64,000 nt of DNA, taken from positions 29,765 to 93,764 of the forward strand of contig JNJK01000015.1 of assembly GCA_000701625.1 (NCBI GenBank). The letters are read 5' to 3'. This document shows positions 35,642 to 43,860 of this stretch, piece by piece. Both the position numbers and the translations under genes were made by a program. Every line of letters begins with the position of its first letter. Position 1 is the first letter of the stretch. Origin of the DNA: Lachnospiraceae bacterium MC2017 (GTDB lineage: Bacteria; Bacillota; Clostridia; Lachnospirales; Lachnospiraceae). The notes beneath the pieces were generated by a model that was not told where the DNA came from, ran no database searches, and saw only the letters and a program-made list of their open reading frames with translations.

Positions 35642-37258
35642 TCATGCCTCATATTTAGAAGATGTGAGGAAACGGATCTTCATCCCCTTGTCTCTGAGGG
35701 TGCGGACTACTTCACCTGTGTAGTGGTTGAGCTTTATTGCGTAGTTTGCGGCAAATTCGTATTCCATGCCAGAGTCTGCGTAGTTTCGTCCGGATTCCGG
35801 TATATAACCGTCAAAACCTGCAAGTACTACTTCTTTTACATTTGTGTCGGCTAAGAGACGGAGAAGCATCGGCAGAGAGTTATCCGGGATTTCAAAGTTC
35901 ATATCAACGAGTCCCGCGTAGTCTACATTGTAATCAAAGCTTCCTCTTGCAGGTGTTACGTTTGATGTGGCTACTATTTTGAGCGACCTGTTGTCGTTTT
36001 CTGCTGACAGCTTTGCAAGTCTTGAGGACATCTGCATATATCTCTTGGCATTGCTTAAAAAGATGTAATCAAGATGGAACCTCTCCGGCATAAAGTTTAT
36101 CGCCATTGTTACAGGCGCTTCTGATGCTATGAAATCAGTAACTTTTTCTCTTTCATTTCCAATAGATGGTCCGGGTCCGAGAACAAGTATCGTCTTTCCG
36201 TCAAGTACTTCTGCTAACCGCTCTCTGTCTGCTGTATCACTTATTGTATTGTTCTGATATTCAAGATAGAGCTTTTCGATATATTCCTGATTAAATGCAA
36301 GTGCCTCTTCGGATTTTATCATGGAAAGTATCTCATTTATGGACTTTACAGAAAGAGTCTTTTTCTTGAGAAGATACTGGACATATTTCGGATGACAGTC
36401 ATTACTTGCACAGAGGAAGTACTGCATCTGATATCCCCATGGATTCTTTTCATAGATCTTCATGATGCAGGTATCTATCATCTCGAGAACCTGGCTCGTA
36501 TGGTAATGAGTATACTCATGCTCATTCATCCATGTTGTGAGGAGTTCCAACGGACAGTTTCCGGCGGATTTTCCGATTCCATAAGCAGAACCGTCTATCA
36601 CGAGATCTCTTTCCGACTCCATTTCCATAAGGGCTACAGTATTTGAAAATGCCTGCTGGAAATTGTTATGCGCATGGTAACCTATCGCGATATCCGTAAG
36701 CAGATGACGGTCTATCAGATCATAAATATGCAGGAGTTTACTGCGATCAAGAAGACCGTAAGTATCCACTATATACATTGCGATCGGATGAAGCTCATTT
36801 ATTTCCTCTACGAGTTCAACCATTTCCGCGTCTGTATAACCAGTAACAGAAACCGGCTGCGCTCCGACCAGATATCCCTTTTTCTTCAATTCTTTACAGA
36901 ATGCGATAGCTTCGTGTCTGGTCTTTTTCTTTATCATGACACGGATTCCGTCCAAAACAGAATCTTTTGCGTCTTTAACCTTAGACAGATCACAGGTTCC
37001 GTAGTCGATCATTCCAAAGATCTTTGAATTACCGTGATCAAGCCCTGCAAATATCTTATCCATTGCCTCACTGTCAGGTGTCATAGTCCTGTCAGGATCA
37101 AATGGTTCTCTTTCGTCAAGGAAACCTGTTTCTATGTAGTCGATGCCGGCTGAAACCGAACGCTCAAAAAGGGTTATGATATCTCCGCGTCCAAATCTCC
37201 AGTCATTTACAAAGCCACCGTCTCTAAGAGTACAGTCAAGCAATCTTATATTTCTCAT
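35642..37258 (-). CDS. HMGL-like aldolase fused to a C-terminal domain of unknown function
   Basis: A 538-residue two-domain protein. Residues 1-275 form a DRE-TIM metallolyase: DCTLRDGGFVNDW (Asp13 as metal ligand), YIETGF, and GYHAHNNF (His195 and His197 as metal ligands), as in 4-hydroxy-2-oxovalerate aldolase. Residues about 353-538 begin with TILVLGPGPSIGNEREKV and resemble DUF115/MptE-like or sialyltransferase-like Rossmann proteins. It follows RfbH by 19 bases. An aldol or retro-aldol step on a keto acid that feeds the ThDP enzyme, or on a sugar precursor, is plausible but not shown. Confidence 0.82.
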   Translation of the reverse strand: MRNIRLLDCTLRDGGFVNDWRFGRGDIITLFERSVSAGIDYIETGFLDEREPFDPDRTMTPDSEAMDKIFAGLDHGNSKIFGMIDYGTCDLSKVKDAKDSVLDGIRVMIKKKTRHEAIAFCKELKKKGYLVGAQPVSVTGYTDAEMVELVEEINELHPIAMYIVDTYGLLDRSKLLHIYDLIDRHLLTDIAIGYHAHNNFQQAFSNTVALMEMESERDLVIDGSAYGIGKSAGNCPLELLTTWMNEHEYTHYHTSQVLEMIDTCIMKIYEKNPWGYQMQYFLCASNDCHPKYVQYLLKKKTLSVKSINEILSMIKSEEALAFNQEYIEKLYLEYQNNTISDTADRERLAEVLDGKTILVLGPGPSIGNEREKVTDFIASEAPVTMAINFMPERFHLDYIFLSNAKRYMQMSSRLAKLSAENDNRSLKIVATSNVTPARGSFDYNVDYAGLVDMNFEIPDNSLPMLLRLLADTNVKEVVLAGFDGYIPESGRNYADSGMEYEFAANYAIKLNHYTGEVVRTLRDKGMKIRFLTSSKYEA

Positions 37259-37277
37259 TTTGCTCCTTTTCGAAAAC

Positions 37278-38627
37278 TTACGCCTTAGCTGCGTGACGTA
37301 TCACACGGATCATACGATCAAGCCGTGCTTCATCCATTCCGGGATACACGCCTACCCAGAAAGTATTATTCATAATATGATCTGTATTTGTGAGATCTCC
37401 CACAACTCTGTATGCTGTCTCATCGTTACGGATGGAGTCAAAACATGGATGTCTCAAGATATTTCCCGAGAAGAGCATTCTGGTCTGAACACCTTCTCTC
37501 TCGATTTCCTGCACCATCTCATTACGACTGAGACCTGATCCTTCTTTTACTGTTATCAGGAATCCAAACCATGACGGCTTTGAATTTTCACAAGGCTCAG
37601 GAAGTATAAGTTTGTCGGACAGATCCTTTAATCCATTATAAAGTGTTTCAAAGTTCTCTCTTCTGCGCTTTACAAAATTCGGGAACTTCTCGAGCTGTGC
37701 ACATCCCACCGCTGCCTGCATGTCTGTAGGCTTAAGGTTGTATCCGAGATGGGAATATACATATTTATGATCATATCCTTGAGGAAGTTCTCCGTACTGA
37801 CCATCATAACGGTGTCCGCAGGAATTATCTACACCTGAAGGGCAGCTGCATTCTCTTCCCCAGTCTCTCATAGAGCGGATTATCTTGTGCAGAAGCGGAT
37901 TATCAGTGTAAACAGCTCCGCCCTCTCCCATTGTCATATGATGAGGCGGATAGAAACTTGATGTTCCGATGTCTCCGATCGTTCCTGTAAGCTTCTCCTC
38001 CCCATTTATTGTATAAGTGGTTCCGAGAGCGTCACAGTTATCTTCTACAAGCCAGAGATCATGCTTCTCACAAAATGCCTTTACTGCACCGAGGTCAAAA
38101 GGATTTCCAAGTGTATGCGCGATCATTACGGCTTTTGTCTTTTCGGAATATGCTTCCTCAAGGCGTGTAACATCAATATTGTACTGTGGTATCGTCACAT
38201 CGATAAATACCGGAACAGCTCCGTACTGTATCGCAGGAGCGATGGTAGTTGGGAATCCCGCTGCCACTGTTATGACCTCATCGCCTCTCTTTATACGACG
38301 ATCTCCGAGAAGAGGGCTGGTAAGTGTCATAAATGCGAGAAGATTTGCGCTTGACCCGGAATTAACTATTGATACATAGGGAACTCCGAGATATTCACCG
38401 AATTTCTTCTCGAACATGTTTGTATATCTTCCGGAAGTAAGCCAAAATTCAAGAGAAGAATCCACGAGATTCAGGATTTCCTTTTCATCATAAACCCTGC
38501 TCGCATAAGGGATCCTCTGACCCTCTTCGTAAGGCTTTTTCTCGCAGTGATATTTTTTCGCGTAGTCTGCTACTGCATCGAGTATCTGCTGACGCGCTTC
38601 TTTTTCTGTCATATTTTCAAAATTCAT
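37278..38627 (-). CDS. rfbH: CDP-4-keto-6-deoxyglucose 3-dehydrase (E1)
   Basis: A 449-residue member of the DegT/DnrJ/EryC1/StrS fold. The PLP lysine is replaced by His (His229 in YPPHHMTMGEGG), the mark of RfbH/AscC, which uses pyridoxamine phosphate. Cysteines for the 2Fe-2S cluster are present: Cys198, then Cys260, Cys262 and Cys270 (C-x61-C-x-C-x7-C). It removes the 3-hydroxyl to give CDP-4-keto-3,6-dideoxyglucose, with electrons from a partner reductase that I do not see in this window. GAGGA 7 bases before ATG 38627 favours that start over 38639. Confidence 0.95.
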   Translation of the reverse strand: MNFENMTEKEARQQILDAVADYAKKYHCEKKPYEEGQRIPYASRVYDEKEILNLVDSSLEFWLTSGRYTNMFEKKFGEYLGVPYVSIVNSGSSANLLAFMTLTSPLLGDRRIKRGDEVITVAAGFPTTIAPAIQYGAVPVFIDVTIPQYNIDVTRLEEAYSEKTKAVMIAHTLGNPFDLGAVKAFCEKHDLWLVEDNCDALGTTYTINGEEKLTGTIGDIGTSSFYPPHHMTMGEGGAVYTDNPLLHKIIRSMRDWGRECSCPSGVDNSCGHRYDGQYGELPQGYDHKYVYSHLGYNLKPTDMQAAVGCAQLEKFPNFVKRRRENFETLYNGLKDLSDKLILPEPCENSKPSWFGFLITVKEGSGLSRNEMVQEIEREGVQTRMLFSGNILRHPCFDSIRNDETAYRVVGDLTNTDHIMNNTFWVGVYPGMDEARLDRMIRVIRHAAKA

Positions 38628-38682
38628 TTTATTCCTCATTTATAACACTTGATCTTATCTGACTAAAGCCGGTCTGTTAACA

Positions 38683-39765
38683 TCAAACCCTGAATACCGA
38701 CTCTTCCATATCCTGAAGATATTCTTTTATTTCTCTCTCGGTTTCCTTTCGTACATCTCCGCCTGATATATATACATGGCTCCAGAGAGCGGTTCTTTTT
38801 ACTGCTTCTCCGACTCTCCATATCGGATGCCAGCCAAGTTTTTCACGTATCTTTGTACAGTCAAGTTTCAGGAAAGATGCTTCGTGCGGGCCACCATCAC
38901 TGTGATTTTCCCATGTGAGACCATCTCCGTAGGCTTTACAGAAAAGTGTCGCAAGTTCACCGGCACTCTTTACGTCCGTGAGTTCCGGTCCGACATTGTA
39001 ATAATCCGCAAATCTATTTTTATCCTCATATTGCTTCTCAGCGATCTCGAGATATACTGCAAGCGGTTCCAAAACATGCTGGAACGGTCTGGTTGCATCC
39101 GGATTTCGGATGATTATCGGTTTTCTCTCCTCTGCTGCCCGTACACAGTCAGGTATCAGACGATCAACAGCAAAATCACCGCCGCCTATTACATTTCCGG
39201 CTCTGGCTGTTGACACTGCAGGACTGTTTTCATCAGAAAAGAATGACTTCACATAACTGTGAGTCACGAGTTCCGAGCATGATTTTGAATTTGAATAAGG
39301 ATCATAGCCATCGAGAGGCATATCTTCCTTAAAAGCTGTATCATCGTCTCTATTAAGGTAAACCTTGTCAGTTGTGACATTAAGCACCGACTTTACTGAA
39401 TCACATTCTCTGACGCACTCTAACAGATTTACGGTTCCCATCACATTTGTTTCATAGGTGTAACGGGGTTCCTTATATGAAGTACGAACTATCGGCTGAG
39501 CAGCAAGATGAAAAACTATCTCCGGCTTTTCCTCCATGAAAACTCTCCGAAGATGCTCATAGTCCCTGATATCACCGATCTCCGAACGAAACTCATTTCC
39601 GTCAAAGAGCATATCGAAAAGTGCCGGTTCTGTAGGAGGCTCGGAAGAATAGCCTGTTACGACAGCCCCTGCCATTAAAAGCATTTTTGTAAGCCAGCTT
39701 CCCTTAAAACCTGTATGGCCTGTGATCAGCACTTTTTTATTTTTATAAAAAGAAAGATCTAACAT
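38683..39765 (-). CDS. rfbG: CDP-glucose 4,6-dehydratase
   Basis: A 360-residue extended SDR: VLITGHTGFKGSWL near the N-terminus is characteristic of RfbG, followed by FHLAAQPIVRTSY, NVTTDKVY, the catalytic YDPYSNSK (Tyr-x3-Lys) and RAGNVIGGGD. It converts CDP-glucose to CDP-4-keto-6-deoxyglucose. Middle gene of the consecutive RfbF-RfbG-RfbH trio. The region upstream of the ATG has no strong ribosome site (AGAGGG about 8 bases before it). Confidence 0.95.
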   Translation of the reverse strand: MLDLSFYKNKKVLITGHTGFKGSWLTKMLLMAGAVVTGYSSEPPTEPALFDMLFDGNEFRSEIGDIRDYEHLRRVFMEEKPEIVFHLAAQPIVRTSYKEPRYTYETNVMGTVNLLECVRECDSVKSVLNVTTDKVYLNRDDDTAFKEDMPLDGYDPYSNSKSCSELVTHSYVKSFFSDENSPAVSTARAGNVIGGGDFAVDRLIPDCVRAAEERKPIIIRNPDATRPFQHVLEPLAVYLEIAEKQYEDKNRFADYYNVGPELTDVKSAGELATLFCKAYGDGLTWENHSDGGPHEASFLKLDCTKIREKLGWHPIWRVGEAVKRTALWSHVYISGGDVRKETEREIKEYLQDMEESVFRV

Positions 39766-39783
39766 ATTCCCTCTGCTAAAAAA

Positions 39784-40557
39784 TCAATCCCAGGACTTCC
39801 AGGGTGCCTGTCCTGATGCCCAAAGCTTCTCAAGCTGTTCTTTTTCTCTCTGTGTATCCATACATTTCCAGAATCCATCATGATGGAATGCCATGAGCTG
39901 TCCCTCTTCTGCAAGTTTCGGAAGAGGGCCCTTTTCAAATACGGTGTCATCTCCCTCGATATAATCAAATATCGCAGGCTCAAATACCATATATCCACCA
40001 TTTACGACTCCGGCGTCTTTTTCTTCTTTTTCAGCAAATTCATGTACCTGACCACCCTTGCCAAGATCAAGCACGCCAAATCTCTGATCTACAGAAATAG
40101 CAGTGATAGTTCCGATACGGCCATGACTCTTATGAAATTCCAGCAGCTTCTCTATATTTACATCAGACACTCCGTCACCATAGGTGAGCATAAAGGTCTC
40201 GTCGCCTATGTAGTCTCTAATACGGCGGACACGTCCACCTGTCATGGTATGAAGTCCCGTATCCACCAGAGTCACCTTCCACGGCTCTGCGTAGTGGTTA
40301 TGTACTTCCATGGAATTTTCCGCAAGATCAAACGTAACATCTGATGAATACAGATAATAATCCGCAAAAAATTCCTTTACCATATGCTGTTTATATCCAA
40401 GGCAGATCACAAACTCATTAAATCCATAATGAGAGTACTCTTTCATAATGTGCCAAAGTATCGGCTTATCACCAATTTCTATCATCGGCTTCGGTCTTAA
40501 ATGACTCTCCTCGGAAATACGTGTTCCGAGACCACCTGCGAGAATAACGACTTTCAT
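39784..40557 (-). CDS. rfbF: Glucose-1-phosphate cytidylyltransferase
   Basis: A 257-residue nucleotidyltransferase: VVILAGGLGTRISEES at the N-terminus, RPKPMIEIGDKPILWHIM, FMLTYGDGVSDVNI and GGYMVFEPAIFDYI, matching RfbF along its full length. It makes CDP-glucose from CTP and glucose 1-phosphate and so opens the CDP-deoxyhexose branch. AAAGGA 8 bases before the ATG. 71 non-coding bases separate it from the YfhO gene upstream. Confidence 0.96.
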   Translation of the reverse strand: MKVVILAGGLGTRISEESHLRPKPMIEIGDKPILWHIMKEYSHYGFNEFVICLGYKQHMVKEFFADYYLYSSDVTFDLAENSMEVHNHYAEPWKVTLVDTGLHTMTGGRVRRIRDYIGDETFMLTYGDGVSDVNIEKLLEFHKSHGRIGTITAISVDQRFGVLDLGKGGQVHEFAEKEEKDAGVVNGGYMVFEPAIFDYIEGDDTVFEKGPLPKLAEEGQLMAFHHDGFWKCMDTQREKEQLEKLWASGQAPWKSWD

Positions 40558-40628
40558 ACGATATTCCTTTCATCATAAAATCCTAACCCTACTATCATAT
40601 CATGAGTTGAGATACAAATGTGGACAAA

Positions 40629-43370
40629 TTATAAGACCCTCTTTAAAACCTCATGTATCATAAACCATCCTATAGGGATAACGTAGAAAACTGCTGTGAA
40701 AGCTCCGAATGCGAGTGTGTATAGCACTTCTATCGATCTTCCAACAGCCCCCTGTGCCAATCTCTCACATGCAGTATTTATTGTCAGGCCGCGTTTTTCC
40801 GCGATCATGAGAAGTATAACTGCCAGCAATGCAAGGGCGGTGATGATACTTCCGGGGATCAGACCCTTAGGACAGAACGTAAGCACTATCTCATTTTCAC
40901 CGTTTTCTATGGGTACACCTGTAAGTATTCCTGCGATGTCTGTGATCTCTGCTTTTTTGCCGTTTACGTTTGCAGAAAAGCCCGGATCACAGTGAACCGG
41001 AAGGATTGCCATATTTTTTTCTTCTGACCCCCTAATAGTTGCTGTGAGGGTGGATTTTCCAACTTTTACGCCAGCTTCCTCAGCCTGAAGCTTATCGCCA
41101 AGGCTCTGCAGCTTATCCAGATCGAGGATAAAAATGTACGATTTTTCCGGACATTTCACAACCACTTCCCGGTCCTCATAAGACCCAAGATAGATGAGAC
41201 TGGTATTAAACCATGCAGGATATGCAGTATTATCAATATCTCCGATCGTCGGCACCGGAATATTTTCTCCGTTTACCTGTACAGCATCAGCCTGTCCACC
41301 TCTCATGTACAGAGCCTTTCGTCCCTCTATCAGTATCTTTCGCTCTGACTTTCCGTTTTCATCATCAAACCGGGTTATGATCGTGTCATTGCTTCCGCTT
41401 ACCGCCTGATACAGCTCATTCTGTGCATCTGCAAGATACATATCTGACGGATCAAAGCTTTCCAGATTGTTTCCATTGATCGCAATAACTGACGGGAATG
41501 CTGCATTATTTTTATATAATTCGTACTTTCCGTTTGAGGTCTCTGCTTCTCCGATCTTTTCAGTCACGAATGATGTTGCCGCAAACGGTACTCTGGTTAT
41601 GTACTCTGTAACGCCCAGCAGCGAGTCTGTAAAAAATGTTCCGCCCGCATCAAGAATACGCATAAAATGAGTACTGTAACCGAGCTTTTCGGCACTCTTC
41701 TGCTGAGTTCCCGTGACAGTATTCGCCCAGCCTGTCACAGTCGCACGTCCCATTACCATTCCGTAGTTTGTATTTAAGTCTGTATCAGGATTTTTTAGTC
41801 TCTGTATCCTGTCCGTTTCGACTTCATGTGTAAGCTGCAGCTTTTCATCAAGTTCAATTGCTGTAACTACATATTCACCTGACTGCTCCGGATCAGCAAA
41901 GAAAGTATCAGTAAAATGTGGATTTCCACCGTATCCGATCGCTGCACCGATCACAAACTCCGACAGAGGGAGGAGTATCATCAAATAAAGCGCTGTTTTT
42001 CTGAAAAATATGCTTCTAAACACTGTGATCTTTCTATAGCGTACCAGCATACATGCAAAAAAGATCACAAACAGCCCCGCTGCAAAAATCTTCCAAAAAC
42101 GGTAAAGCTCCTGAACTGTCCAGATATCATGCTTAAAGAAGTATGTAAGTACTGCACCTGCAAAGATCACGGCCGCACCTGATGCGATAACTCCCGGGAT
42201 CAGTTTTTTAAGAGAATTATCTGACTTTTCTCCCTGATCTTCCCTTGTAAATTCGCCTGCGAAATAAGCTGCTCCTGTGAGGATTGCAAAAGGGATAAGA
42301 TACGCGCATCTGATCGGATAATGATAATACGTTCCGAAATGCCACAAGATATTTATTGATTCAAAAGGAATCAGCGCACACGGTATAAATACCATCAACA
42401 GTACCGTAATCGTACGCTTTATATCCTTTCTAAAATGAATCGCACCGAAAAGGATCACTGCCATTGCACATTCCATGCCATATATCTGCCAGCCTTTGAC
42501 GTAATACTCATCTGCACCAACAGAATTTAATATCGACACAAGTGTATCGACCGGTCCACCGCTTAAATTTGAGTTAAATCTTGATGACATAGTCATCTGC
42601 AATACAGCCGGTATCAGCATCACTGAAGAAATTGCCAGGCCACCGACTGTTCCTGCAGCGATCTTCCAGATCCTGTCTCTGCGGATTTCTGCGTTTTCCT
42701 TTCCGGAAAGCAATATAAACATCCATACTCCGGAAAACAACAGAATATATATCAGATGCATAAATCCCAGATAGTAACTCAGTGCTGTTGTAAACCCAAG
42801 CATTATCGTATATAGCCACGGCTTACCGTCTTTCATCAGTTTGTAAAATCCTAGTGCAAGGACTGGCAGAAATACTGACGTATCCAGATAGGTCGGAATT
42901 GTATAATGTGTCAGCGTATATCCACAAAGGCCATACGCTACTGATGCGATAAATCTGGCATGATATGGTGCTTCCTTTTTCATCCCTGTCAAAAAAACAT
43001 ACATCGCGAGTGCCATTCCCGCAAGATGAAGTCCCATAAATACAGACAGACTCTTCATCACCATATTTCGTGGGATAATCACGAAGAATAGATTAAATGG
43101 AGAGATATTCCACTGGATCGCACTTCCCATGGAAAGATTCTGCCCCTCATTTATATACCAGCTATAAAAGAGAGAACTTTTGCCATGAAGTACGTCCCAG
43201 ATATGATAGTACAGCGGAGCATTTGTCTGCCCCATATCGTAATAGTCTATCCTTCCTGCCCCAAATGGAAATATTCCTTTTGCCAGCAATACTCCCATGA
43301 ATATCGCAAGTGTAAGTATCGCCGGAGCTATGCTAAGCAGGATATTTTTTATTTTTATCTGATTCTTCAT
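40629..43370 (-). CDS. YfhO family multipass membrane protein
   Basis: A 913-residue protein with the same plan as the copy at 34737-31948: about thirteen N-terminal membrane segments, GRIDYYDMGQTNAPLYYHIW in the first loop with acidic residues at the expected catalytic site, a large extracellular domain (about 490-840) and two C-terminal membrane segments. The C-terminal domain has the VHCDPGFSANVNGKKAEI motif of YfhO. It opens the CDP-deoxysugar run and probably transfers a polyprenyl-linked sugar to an extracellular polymer. Its upstream region is the palindrome-rich gap. Confidence 0.88.
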   Translation of the reverse strand: MKNQIKIKNILLSIAPAILTLAIFMGVLLAKGIFPFGAGRIDYYDMGQTNAPLYYHIWDVLHGKSSLFYSWYINEGQNLSMGSAIQWNISPFNLFFVIIPRNMVMKSLSVFMGLHLAGMALAMYVFLTGMKKEAPYHARFIASVAYGLCGYTLTHYTIPTYLDTSVFLPVLALGFYKLMKDGKPWLYTIMLGFTTALSYYLGFMHLIYILLFSGVWMFILLSGKENAEIRRDRIWKIAAGTVGGLAISSVMLIPAVLQMTMSSRFNSNLSGGPVDTLVSILNSVGADEYYVKGWQIYGMECAMAVILFGAIHFRKDIKRTITVLLMVFIPCALIPFESINILWHFGTYYHYPIRCAYLIPFAILTGAAYFAGEFTREDQGEKSDNSLKKLIPGVIASGAAVIFAGAVLTYFFKHDIWTVQELYRFWKIFAAGLFVIFFACMLVRYRKITVFRSIFFRKTALYLMILLPLSEFVIGAAIGYGGNPHFTDTFFADPEQSGEYVVTAIELDEKLQLTHEVETDRIQRLKNPDTDLNTNYGMVMGRATVTGWANTVTGTQQKSAEKLGYSTHFMRILDAGGTFFTDSLLGVTEYITRVPFAATSFVTEKIGEAETSNGKYELYKNNAAFPSVIAINGNNLESFDPSDMYLADAQNELYQAVSGSNDTIITRFDDENGKSERKILIEGRKALYMRGGQADAVQVNGENIPVPTIGDIDNTAYPAWFNTSLIYLGSYEDREVVVKCPEKSYIFILDLDKLQSLGDKLQAEEAGVKVGKSTLTATIRGSEEKNMAILPVHCDPGFSANVNGKKAEITDIAGILTGVPIENGENEIVLTFCPKGLIPGSIITALALLAVILLMIAEKRGLTINTACERLAQGAVGRSIEVLYTLAFGAFTAVFYVIPIGWFMIHEVLKRVL

Positions 43371-43440
43371 GTTCTTTATTCCAATCTAAGTTTTTCAAAA
43401 CTGTTACTGTTCACTCGCTATCAGCTCGTTCCAGTAACTG

Positions 43441-43536
43441 ATTTTGCCAATTAAATCGCCTACGGCGATGGGCAAAATCATAATGGCTCGCCTTATTCTA
43501 TGGTCGCAACCTCCGCAGCGTAGTGCTCCGGTTGCG
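43441..43536. repeat. Two nested or simple inverted repeats upstream of the YfhO gene
   Basis: ATTTTGCC (43441-43448) pairs with GGCAAAAT (43471-43478) and encloses ATCGCC TAC GGCGAT (43455-43469), giving a two-level hairpin. CGCAACC (43505-43511) pairs with GGTTGCG (43530-43536). No gene is visible in 43371-43859 apart from these and the larger repeat at 43595-43829. Confidence 0.6.
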
Positions 43537-43634
43537 TCTGAACAATAACTCAAAACTTTCTATACGGCGCTGTTCTTACAGATACTTCTTTCCGCGCTCG
43601 GACTGCACAACCTCTAGTATTCGCCACAGTGTAA

Positions 43635-43829
43635 GTGCAGGTTGGGTATATATATCTTGGAACAATCAGCCGGCAGCACTTAGTGAGCGCAATGACTGAA
43701 TAGGTAATTTACGCTAACTGTCTGAGCCGCTTCTGCGGCGAGTTTAGCGTAAATTACCGCGTTTATGAAGGCGTTGTGCGAGCTTAGTGACTGTCCGAGC
43801 GTGAAAAGATATATATACCCAACCTGCAC
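43635..43829. repeat. Perfect 24-bp inverted repeat enclosing a 15-bp inverted repeat
   Basis: Outer arms 43635-43658 and 43806-43829 are perfect complements (GTGCAGGTTGGG... and ...CCCAACCTGCAC). Between them lie a 15-bp inverted repeat (43703-43717 and 43744-43758) and GCCGC TTCT GCGGC (43726-43739) at the centre. CGCTCGGAC (43595-43603) and GCACAAC (43605-43611) also have inverted copies at 43793-43801 and 43773-43779. The right outer arm ends 17 bases before the TATAAT of the dehydrogenase gene. Confidence 0.85.
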
Positions 43830-43846
43830 GTACCCATTAAATGCGT

Positions 43847-43860
43847 TATAATCATAACTA
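43847..43860 (+). promoter_or_regulatory. TATAAT box placed for leaderless transcription of the dehydrogenase gene
   Basis: TATAAT at 43847-43852, seven bases, then the A of ATG at 43860, where transcription should begin. The -35 position (43824-43829, CTGCAC) is poor and lies in the right arm of the 24-bp inverted repeat, so activation through that repeat is possible. Confidence 0.5.

Noticed and set aside
37278..38639. PLP-dependent sugar aminotransferase
   Set aside because: Fold matches, but the PLP lysine is replaced by His and the Fe-S cysteines are present, which marks RfbH dehydrase.
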